From positions 1 to 5,136 of the forward strand of contig JAUUZS010000358.1 in assembly GCA_030589835.1 (NCBI GenBank): a stretch of 5,136 bases of DNA, given 5' to 3'. Source of the stretch: Cyclobacteriaceae bacterium (GTDB taxonomy: Bacteria; Bacteroidota; Bacteroidia; Cytophagales; Cyclobacteriaceae). The notes beneath the pieces were generated by a model that was given only the letters and a program-made list of their open reading frames with translations, searched no databases and was not told where the DNA came from. Shown piece after piece: positions 1 through 5,136 of this stretch. The translations under genes and the position numbers were made by a program. Positions within the stretch are counted from its first letter, which is position 1; each line of letters starts with the position of its first letter.

Positions 1-271
1 AAAAATAATCGCTGAGGTGACGGAAGTTGTAGATTTCTCTGCGACTCACCGTCTTTGCGGTATTTTACATTTCTGACGAGTATATTCAATATGACTCAAC
101 AAGCACTTCTAAATTCCCCATTCAAATGTTCGAATGTTCTTAATTCATTTTAAATCAGCATCAGTTGACTTCCCACGTAGTGGCTTCAATTCCCAATTGA
201 TTTAGGCGTTTAAGGAGATATAGGATTCTTAATTCAAACTCCGGTACTTTTCGGGAGTCATACTTGTTATC

Positions 272-442
272 TTTTTGGTTCTACATCGAAATTAATGAAT
301 CAACCAAATATTTTAAATGTTTACAATTCATAGAACACAATGAAATGGTTCTTTAATAATGCCACTAATAGAATTCATGTCCAGTGCCGATTGTCCGCCA
401 TTTCTTATTACGACTTCGTCATAATACCAGTAGAACCAAAAA
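272..442. repeat. Perfect 13-bp inverted repeat pair with 145-bp spacer
   Basis: The arm TTTTTGGTTCTAC at 272-284 is matched exactly by its reverse complement GTAGAACCAAAAA at 430-442. The match stops on both sides: 271/443 and 285/429 do not pair. A further partial copy of the arm core (GGTTCT) lies at 346-351. The length of perfect match is more than expected by chance in about 600 bp, even allowing for AT-richness. It could be the ends of a small non-autonomous element or its remnant, or a long-range RNA stem. There is no clean target-site duplication: the flanks are TTATC on the left and TATTA on the right. No transposase is present. The pairing is seen directly; any function is inference. 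Confidence 0.5.
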
Positions 443-589
443 TATTATGGAAACCAACATTATTCTAGGATTTTTTATTCTCCCACAGGAATAAAATGAA
501 AAATTCCAGCGAGCTATTCCTTTAAAATTATATCTGCTATAATTAACTCATCTTTCATTAAAAATTTTCAAATTAAATAACATTTGTCC

Positions 590-597
590 TATATTTG
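590..597 (+). promoter_or_regulatory. Candidate Bacteroidota -7 promoter element for the cco operon
   Basis: TATATTTG matches the Bacteroidota primary sigma-factor -7 consensus TAnnTTTG exactly and lies about 75 bp before the ccoNO start. The partner -33 TTG/TTTG is not at the usual distance: the nearest upstream TTTG (583-586) is far too close, and 560-575 contains only AT-rich sequence. A second, poorer match (TGTATTTG, 613-620) has a TTTG at 594-597 but with only 15 bp between them. In such AT-rich DNA a chance match is quite possible, so this is only a candidate. Confidence 0.3.
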
Positions 598-643
598 GAT
601 GTATTGAGCTGGTGTATTTGCTCTTTAAATTTTTTCGCCTAGC

Positions 644-662
644 TAATTATATTTAATAATTA
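644..662 (+). repeat. AT-only inverted repeat just before the ccoNO start
   Basis: TAATTAT (644-650) and ATAATTA (656-662) form perfect 7-bp arms around a 5-nt loop. The right arm ends 11 nt before the ccoNO ATG. If transcribed it would form a weak A-U hairpin where a ribosome would bind, or as DNA it could be a symmetric protein-binding site. The arms are all A/T in an AT-rich region, so a chance origin cannot be excluded. Confidence 0.35.
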
Positions 663-673
663 ACCACTTTATA

Positions 674-2803
674 ATGCAAATTGAGAAATTTAGCTACGAC
701 AATAAGGTAGTCAAGTATTTTGCTATCGCAACAGTAGTTTGGGGCACAATCGGGATGTTAGTAGGCATCCACATAGCCCTGGTAATGTTTTACCCAAATC
801 TCCTGGGGGATTGGCATGCCGGATGGAACAGCTTTGGCAGGCTTCGTCCTTTACACACCAATGCGGTCATTTTTGCCTTTGTAGGTAATATGTTTTTTGC
901 AGGGGCTTATTATTCTATGCAGCGACTGCTTAAAGCAAGGATGTTTAATGACGCTCTAAGTTGGGTACACTTTTGGGGATGGCAGTTGATCATCGTTGCT
1001 GCCGTGGTGACGCTTCCTTTAGGTTTTACCAGTTCCAAAGAATATGCCGAGTTGGAATGGCCAATCGATATTGCCATCACCGTGATTTGGGTGGCCTTTG
1101 GAGTCAATATGATTGGTACCATTATCAAGAGAAGAGAGCGCCATATGTATGTAGCCATATGGTTTTATTTGGCTTCATTTATTACTGTAGCGGTACTCCA
1201 TATTGTAAATTCATTTGCATTGCCTGTGGATTTCATGAAAAGCTATTCGTGGTATGCAGGCGTTCAGGATGCGCTGGTTCAGTGGTGGTACGGGCACAAC
1301 GCAGTAGCCTTTTTCCTGACTACTCCATTTTTAGGTTTAATGTATTATTTCATGCCTAAAGCAGCGAACCGGCCTGTTTATTCATATAAACTATCCATCA
1401 TTCACTTTTGGTCATTAATATTTATATATATCTGGGCAGGGCCTCACCATTTGTTGTATACGGCATTACCGGATTGGGCACAATCTTTAGGGGTTGTTTT
1501 TTCTATTATGCTAATCGCTCCTTCTTGGGGAGGTATGTTGAATGGATTGCTCACATTGAGAGGCGCCTGGGACCGGGTGAGGGAAGAACCGGTATTGAAA
1601 TTTATGGTCGTAGCGGTTACCGCCTATGGCATGTCTACCTTTGAAGGCCCGATGCTTTCATTGAAAAGTTTCAATGCCGTAGCGCACTACACGGATTATA
1701 TTATTGCTCACGTTCATATCGGAACTTTGGGATGGAACGGATTCCTGACTTTTGGCATTCTTTACTGGATGATCCCTAAAATGTGGAATATCAAACTTTA
1801 TTCAACAAAGCTGGCCAATTTCCATTTTTGGATTGGGTCCTTAGGCATCGTTTTCTATGCGCTACCGTTATATGCGGCGTTCTTCGTGCAAAGTTTGATG
1901 TGGAAGCAATTTACTCCAGATGGAATTTTAGCATATCCCAACTTCCTGGAGACCGTCACTCAAATTGTCCCCATGTATATATTGAGGGCCTTCGGAGGAA
2001 CCATATATTGGATTGGGGTTTTGGTGATGGTATATAATTTATATAAAACTGCGGTTGCCGGTACGTTTGTTGCCAATGAAGAAGCTGAAGCACCGGCATT
2101 GGAGAAGAAGGTAATAACAGGAGGACATTGGCATAGTGTTCTGGAAAGAAAACCTGTGCTATTTGCAGGTCTTGCATTAGTGGCTGTTTTAATTGGCGGT
2201 ATTGTCGAGATGGTTCCTACGTTCCTGATAAAATCTAATATACCAACCATTGCTGCAGTAAAACCCTATACGCCCTTAGAGTTAGAAGGAAGGGATATTT
2301 ACATACGTGAAGGATGTGTTTCCTGTCATTCTCAAATGATCCGTCCTTTCCGTTGGGAAACCGAACGGTATGGAGAATATTCCAAAGCCGGGGAGTTTGT
2401 GTATGACCACCCATTCTTGTGGGGATCAAAAAGAACCGGACCAGATCTTCATCGGGAAGGAGGCGCAAGACCTGATTCCTGGCATTATTATCATATGTAC
2501 GATCCGACGAGTACTTCTCAGGGATCATTAATGCCACGATATCCATGGTTATATGAGAACTATTATGATCAGGAGAAGACTCCTGACAAAATAAGCGCTA
2601 TGCGCACACTGGGCGTACCGTATGAAGAAGGCTTTGAAGATCAGGTGATCGAAAACATGCAGCAACAAGCAGATAAGATTGTGGCACAGCTCAAAATTGA
2701 GAACATAGAAACTGATCCCAATCTTGATATCATCGCTCTAATTGCCTACCTGCAACGTCTCGGAACGGATATAAGTGTCAAGGAAACAGCATCTGATCAA
2801 TAA
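674..2803 (+). CDS. ccoNO: Fused cbb3 cytochrome c oxidase subunits I and II (CcoN-CcoO)
   Basis: This is the catalytic subunit of a cbb3 oxidase, an inner-membrane enzyme that reduces O2 to water and pumps protons, fused in frame to its mono-haem cytochrome c subunit. Residues 1-475 are CcoN, a multi-helix protein. By family comparison, H61 (in RPLHTNA) and H348 bind low-spin haem b, H346 (in HVH) binds haem b3, and H208, H258 and H259 bind CuB, with Y252 as the cross-linked tyrosine; E126, E128 and E324 also match conserved family glutamates. A charged linker (about 463-492) leads into CcoO: one anchor helix at about 494-514, haem c motif CVSCH at 548-552, and likely axial Met M620 in SLMPRYPW. 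The length of 709 residues is close to CcoN plus CcoO, so neither half is truncated. The ATG at 674 starts right at the normal CcoN N-terminus; it lacks a Shine-Dalgarno sequence, as is usual in Bacteroidota. Such fusions are known in that phylum. It is the first gene of the operon. I am very sure of the call. Confidence 0.97.
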   Translation: MQIEKFSYDNKVVKYFAIATVVWGTIGMLVGIHIALVMFYPNLLGDWHAGWNSFGRLRPLHTNAVIFAFVGNMFFAGAYYSMQRLLKARMFNDALSWVHFWGWQLIIVAAVVTLPLGFTSSKEYAELEWPIDIAITVIWVAFGVNMIGTIIKRRERHMYVAIWFYLASFITVAVLHIVNSFALPVDFMKSYSWYAGVQDALVQWWYGHNAVAFFLTTPFLGLMYYFMPKAANRPVYSYKLSIIHFWSLIFIYIWAGPHHLLYTALPDWAQSLGVVFSIMLIAPSWGGMLNGLLTLRGAWDRVREEPVLKFMVVAVTAYGMSTFEGPMLSLKSFNAVAHYTDYIIAHVHIGTLGWNGFLTFGILYWMIPKMWNIKLYSTKLANFHFWIGSLGIVFYALPLYAAFFVQSLMWKQFTPDGILAYPNFLETVTQIVPMYILRAFGGTIYWIGVLVMVYNLYKTAVAGTFVANEEAEAPALEKKVITGGHWHSVLERKPVLFAGLALVAVLIGGIVEMVPTFLIKSNIPTIAAVKPYTPLELEGRDIYIREGCVSCHSQMIRPFRWETERYGEYSKAGEFVYDHPFLWGSKRTGPDLHREGGARPDSWHYYHMYDPTSTSQGSLMPRYPWLYENYYDQEKTPDKISAMRTLGVPYEEGFEDQVIENMQQQADKIVAQLKIENIETDPNLDIIALIAYLQRLGTDISVKETASDQ

Positions 2804-2818
2804 TTTAAAATAAGAGAT

Positions 2819-3019
2819 ATGTTTAAACATTATTTTGAGCAGATACAAAACATCGAGATTTGGCCAATTATATCACTGATCCTGTTTTTCGTGTTTTTTA
2901 TATTCATGATGGTCTGGATTCTATTTCTTGACAAAAAGTATATAGAAAAAATGAGGAGCCTTCCATTGGATGATGATGCAGATGGAACAAAAACTAATTT
3001 GAAGATTTTAAAAAAATAA
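2819..3019 (+). CDS. ccoQ: Small cbb3 oxidase subunit, CcoQ/FixQ-like
   Basis: This 66-residue protein has one hydrophobic helix at about residues 15-37, followed by a basic stretch (DKKYIEKMRSLP) and an acidic patch (DDDAD), then a lysine-rich tail. That layout, with a single anchor ending in W-x-L-x-x-x-DK and an LPLDD motif, fits the CcoQ/FixQ family, which in other bacteria stabilises the assembled oxidase. CcoQ proteins are short and poorly conserved, so the call rests on topology, the LPLDD motif and position between ccoNO and ccoP. It starts 15 nt after the ccoNO stop and ends 5 nt before ccoP, so it is surely co-transcribed. The purine run AGAGA at 2813-2817 lies only 1 nt before the ATG, too close to act as a normal ribosome binding site. 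No metal or haem ligands are visible. Confidence 0.85.
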   Translation: MFKHYFEQIQNIEIWPIISLILFFVFFIFMMVWILFLDKKYIEKMRSLPLDDDADGTKTNLKILKK

Positions 3020-3024
3020 TAGTT

Positions 3025-3966
3025 ATGCTATTTTCTAATATAAAAGCCCTTTGGTTAAAAAGAATATTTATGTTGTTCATGACATTTGCATTAACCATTC
3101 CTGCTTTTGCGCAGGAAAGTGAGTCTGCTTCTGCCAATCTTGATACCATGCTTGTTGTTGTGTTGAGTTTCGTTCTGGTGGTAGCTGTTTTGATCCTTAT
3201 TATTGGAATGTACTTGATTAATATCATCAAGGCCATAATGATCGAAAACAAAAAGCAACGAGCACAGGAAATGGGCGTAGAATATGTGCCTGAAGAGGAA
3301 AAATCGTGGTGGAACAGGTTGATGACCAAGGCAACTGATTCGGTTCCGCTTGAGAGGGAAGCTTCTGTTTTGCTGGATCATAACTATGATGGCATTCGTG
3401 AATTGGACAACCACCTGCCTCCGTGGTGGAAATGGTTATTTTATTTTACAATAGCCTGGGGCATAGTTTACTTTTTGGCATATCATGCCTTTGATTTACC
3501 CTTGATGCATGAGGAGTATGAAATTTCTATGGAAGACGCCAGGATATCGATGGAAGCAAAATTAGCTTTGGAAGGAGGTGCAATTGATGAAATCAACGTA
3601 GAATTTAGTGATGCAGCAGAAGTGTTAGCCAATGGAAAAGCTATTTATGATCGTGATTGCATTGCTTGCCATGCGCCTGAAGGGCAAGGGCTTATCGGGC
3701 CGAATTTTACGGACAAGTTCTGGATTCATGGTGGCAGCATCAATGATATTTTCAAAACCATTAAATATGGTGTCCCACAAAAGGGGATGATTTCATGGCA
3801 AACCAAACTTTCCCCTTCTGACATGAGGGATGTGGGGAGTTTTATCATGACATTCTCGGGAACGACACCACAAAATCCTCCTGCTCCAAAAGGGCCTGAA
3901 GGCGAAGAATATATACCCCAGGATCAAAATAGTGAGGAAGCAATAGAACAGTCTGCCGGAATTTAG
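3025..3966 (+). CDS. ccoP: cbb3 oxidase cytochrome c subunit III (CcoP), single-haem form
   Basis: CcoP passes electrons from soluble or membrane donors to the CcoO haem. Order along the 313 residues: a signal-peptide-like segment (1-29, ending in AFA before Q30), a first strong membrane helix (about 42-66), a cytoplasmic-type charged stretch (70-118), the CcoP N-terminal domain signature (DGIRELDNHLPPWW, 122-135), a second helix (about 136-154), a helical acidic linker (160-195), then a cytochrome c domain with the haem motif CIACH (212-216) and probable axial Met M255 in KGMISW. The C-terminal tail (from about 280) is rich in Pro, Glu and Gln. Only one CxxCH motif is present, whereas proteobacterial CcoP usually has two; the protein is otherwise of full size, so this looks like a natural mono-haem form and not a truncation. 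It begins 5 nt after ccoQ, with no Shine-Dalgarno sequence. Whether the N-terminus is cleaved or kept as an extra helix cannot be told. Confidence 0.94.
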   Translation: MLFSNIKALWLKRIFMLFMTFALTIPAFAQESESASANLDTMLVVVLSFVLVVAVLILIIGMYLINIIKAIMIENKKQRAQEMGVEYVPEEEKSWWNRLMTKATDSVPLEREASVLLDHNYDGIRELDNHLPPWWKWLFYFTIAWGIVYFLAYHAFDLPLMHEEYEISMEDARISMEAKLALEGGAIDEINVEFSDAAEVLANGKAIYDRDCIACHAPEGQGLIGPNFTDKFWIHGGSINDIFKTIKYGVPQKGMISWQTKLSPSDMRDVGSFIMTFSGTTPQNPPAPKGPEGEEYIPQDQNSEEAIEQSAGI

Positions 3967-3970
3967 TGTT

Positions 3971-3988
3971 AGCTAGGAAGTTGTAGCT
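3971..3988 (+). repeat. Short inverted repeat between ccoP and ccoG
   Basis: AGCTA (3971-3975) and TAGCT (3984-3988) form perfect 5-bp arms with an 8-nt loop, in the 47-nt gap after the ccoP stop. No T-run follows, so it is unlikely to be an intrinsic terminator. It might be a processing or mRNA-stability element separating the structural genes from the assembly gene ccoG, but a stem this short can arise by chance. Confidence 0.3.
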
Positions 3989-4013
3989 TATAGGATTTGT
4001 TCTAATATGAAGG

Positions 4014-5136
4014 ATGAAAGAATTATATCAATTTGATGAAGAGTATCGTGACTCGATAGCGACCGTAGATGATAAGGGCAAGCGAATTTGGGTTTACCCA
4101 AAAAAACCAGGTGGAAAATTCCACAATCTTCGAATTGTAGTTTCTATAGTGCTCCTGACTTTATTGTTTGGGCTGCCGTTCGTAACGATTGGTGGGGATC
4201 CTTTTATCCTAATCGATGTGTTTGAGCGAAAGTTCATTATACTAGGGATTCATTTGTGGCCCCAGGATTTCCATATTGTGGCCCTTTCCATGATTTCATT
4301 GGTGGTTTTTGTGGTGCTGTTTACCGTGGTTTTCGGTCGTGTGTGGTGTGGATGGGCTTGCCCTCAAACCATTTTCATGGAAATGGTATTCAGGAAAATT
4401 GAATACTGGATCGAAGGAGGCGCTGCCAAACAAAGAAAGCTCAACAAAGCGCCATGGAATACAGAGAAAATCCTTAAAAAGGGATCGAAACATTTTATCT
4501 TCATTTTGATATCCTTCATCATTTCTCATACTTTTCTATCCTATATTATTGGCATCGGGAAGCTTAAGGAGATTGTAAGTCAACCGCCTGCAGAAAATAT
4601 GGGTGGCTTCATAGCCCTCATGGTTTTTACAGGAATTTTCTACTTTGTATTTTCTGTGTTAAGAGAGCAGGTGTGCATCGCGCTTTGTCCCTATGGAAGG
4701 CTTCAGGGTGTTTTCCTTGGAAACAACAGCATCGCCGTGATGTATGATTGGTTGCGAGGTGAGCCAAAAGGAAGATTGAAGAAAGGAACAGTTCAGGAGG
4801 GTAAAGGGGATTGTATAGATTGCAAAATTTGTGTGCATGTATGCCCCACAGGAATTGATATCCGGAATGGAACGCAGTTGGAGTGTGTGAACTGTACTGC
4901 ATGTATAGATGCTTGCGATGAGGTGATGGATAAGATCGAGAAACCTCGGGGGCTGATCAAATACGCATCACCAAATGGAATAAAAAGCGGAAATAATGAA
5001 ATATTTACATCCAGGGTTGTAGGGTACTCATTAGTGCTGACCTTTTTGGTATCTGTAGTAGCCTTTATGCTTTTAACAAGAAAGGATATTGAAGCTACGA
5101 TTTTAAAAGTTCCTGGTCAGCTTTACCAGGAACAAC
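4014..5136 (+). CDS. ccoG: cbb3 oxidase assembly protein CcoG (RdxA/FixG), 3' end outside window
   Basis: CcoG is a membrane iron-sulfur protein; family members have been shown to reduce Cu(II) to Cu(I) for CuB insertion into the cbb3 oxidase. The visible 374 residues have membrane helices at about 40-58, 86-108, 161-180, 198-217 and 334-354. Cys pairs lie at the membrane edge: C112/C116 (VWCGWACPQT) and C221/C225 (CIALCPYGR). Two 4Fe-4S ferredoxin motifs follow: C267, C270, C273, C277 (CxxCxxCxxxCP) and C291, C294, C297, C301. The N-terminus (residues 1-40) is hydrophilic, with the family-typical region ending in GKRIWVYPKKPGG. The frame is still open at the edge; the usual length is about 470, so roughly 100 residues, including the C-terminal Ig-like periplasmic domain, lie outside. 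The ATG at 4014 is the first after an in-frame TGA (4008-4010); the ATG at 4007 is in another frame and stops after nine codons. The purines just before the start (AAGG) are too close for a standard ribosome binding site. Confidence 0.96.
   Translation, partial: MKELYQFDEEYRDSIATVDDKGKRIWVYPKKPGGKFHNLRIVVSIVLLTLLFGLPFVTIGGDPFILIDVFERKFIILGIHLWPQDFHIVALSMISLVVFVVLFTVVFGRVWCGWACPQTIFMEMVFRKIEYWIEGGAAKQRKLNKAPWNTEKILKKGSKHFIFILISFIISHTFLSYIIGIGKLKEIVSQPPAENMGGFIALMVFTGIFYFVFSVLREQVCIALCPYGRLQGVFLGNNSIAVMYDWLRGEPKGRLKKGTVQEGKGDCIDCKICVHVCPTGIDIRNGTQLECVNCTACIDACDEVMDKIEKPRGLIKYASPNGIKSGNNEIFTSRVVGYSLVLTFLVSVVAFMLLTRKDIEATILKVPGQLYQEQ

Larger units (their letters stand above)
1..673. other. Long non-coding leader upstream of ccoNO
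   Basis: No reading frame here looks like a real gene. One frame is open from the left edge (2-76, 24 codons then TGA), but it is short and resembles nothing I know. The longest ATG frame I found by reading the + strand is 42 codons (340-468), with an odd composition and no recognisable domain. The stretch is strongly AT-rich and has several inverted repeats: 119-136 (CATTC/GAATG), 186-200 (TCAATT/AATTGA), 272-284 with 430-442, 473-496 (TTTTATTC/GAATAAAA) and 644-662 (TAATTAT/ATAATTA). A weak hairpin at 238-258 (ACTCC/GGAGT) has no T-run directly after it, so I do not call it a terminator. I looked for the assembly genes ccoS and ccoI, which often precede ccoN in Bacteroidota, and saw neither. 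No tRNA or rRNA is apparent. The region probably holds the operon promoter and a 5' untranslated leader. Confidence 0.7.

Noticed and set aside
2..76. A frame open from the left edge, 24 codons then TGA, as the end of an upstream gene
   Set aside because: It is too short to judge and has no familiar C-terminal sequence. A minus-strand frame is also open across the same bases to the edge, so no strand can be chosen.
238..258. Hairpin ACTCC/GGAGT as a terminator of an upstream gene
   Set aside because: The stem is only 5 bp and no T-run follows directly; the nearest (TTTTT at 272-276) is over 12 nt away and belongs to the inverted repeat arm.
340..468. A 42-codon ATG frame in the leader
   Set aside because: It has no recognisable domain and no clear translation signal, and it overlaps the right arm of the inverted repeat at 430-442. 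It does not resemble CcoS, which would be the expected small gene here.
1..673. FNR-type operator (TTGAT-N4-ATCAA) expected for an oxygen-controlled oxidase
   Set aside because: I found only half-site-like matches (for example TTGAC at 165-169 and TTGAT at 197-201) without the matching second half at the right spacing.
910..1158. Minus-strand reading frame within ccoNO
   Set aside because: It is a shadow frame inside a strongly conserved gene and its translation has no recognisable domain. The same holds for the other opposite-strand and out-of-frame openings within ccoNO, ccoP and ccoG.

Overview
The window carries most of an operon for a cbb3-type (C-family haem-copper) cytochrome c oxidase, a high-affinity terminal oxidase for respiration at low oxygen. 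The genes all lie on the + strand in the order ccoNO, ccoQ, ccoP, ccoG; ccoG runs off the right edge. Several traits point to a Bacteroidota bacterium, perhaps of the Cytophagales type (inferred from traits, not from a search): catalytic subunit I and cytochrome c subunit II are fused in one frame, CcoP has a single haem-binding motif, the DNA is AT-rich, and no gene has a properly placed Shine-Dalgarno sequence.

Layout: positions 1-673 hold no convincing gene. This long AT-rich leader contains several inverted repeats, including a perfect 13-bp pair (272-284 / 430-442), and one sequence resembling a Bacteroidota -7 promoter element (590-597). ccoNO (674-2803) is followed after 15 nt by ccoQ (2819-3019), after 5 nt by ccoP (3025-3966), and after 47 nt by ccoG (4014 to the edge, about 374 codons visible).

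How the genes work together: the CcoN half holds the low-spin haem b and the haem b3/CuB oxygen-reduction site. The CcoO half and CcoP bring electrons in through one c-type haem each. CcoQ is a one-helix accessory subunit. CcoG is a membrane iron-sulfur protein of the family known to reduce copper for CuB assembly. The other usual assembly genes (ccoH, ccoI, ccoS) are not visible; ccoH would be expected just beyond the right edge, and no ccoS or ccoI lies directly upstream of ccoNO.

I found no evidence of a new system. The coding part is a recognisable respiratory operon, and the only parts not readily explained are in the non-coding leader.
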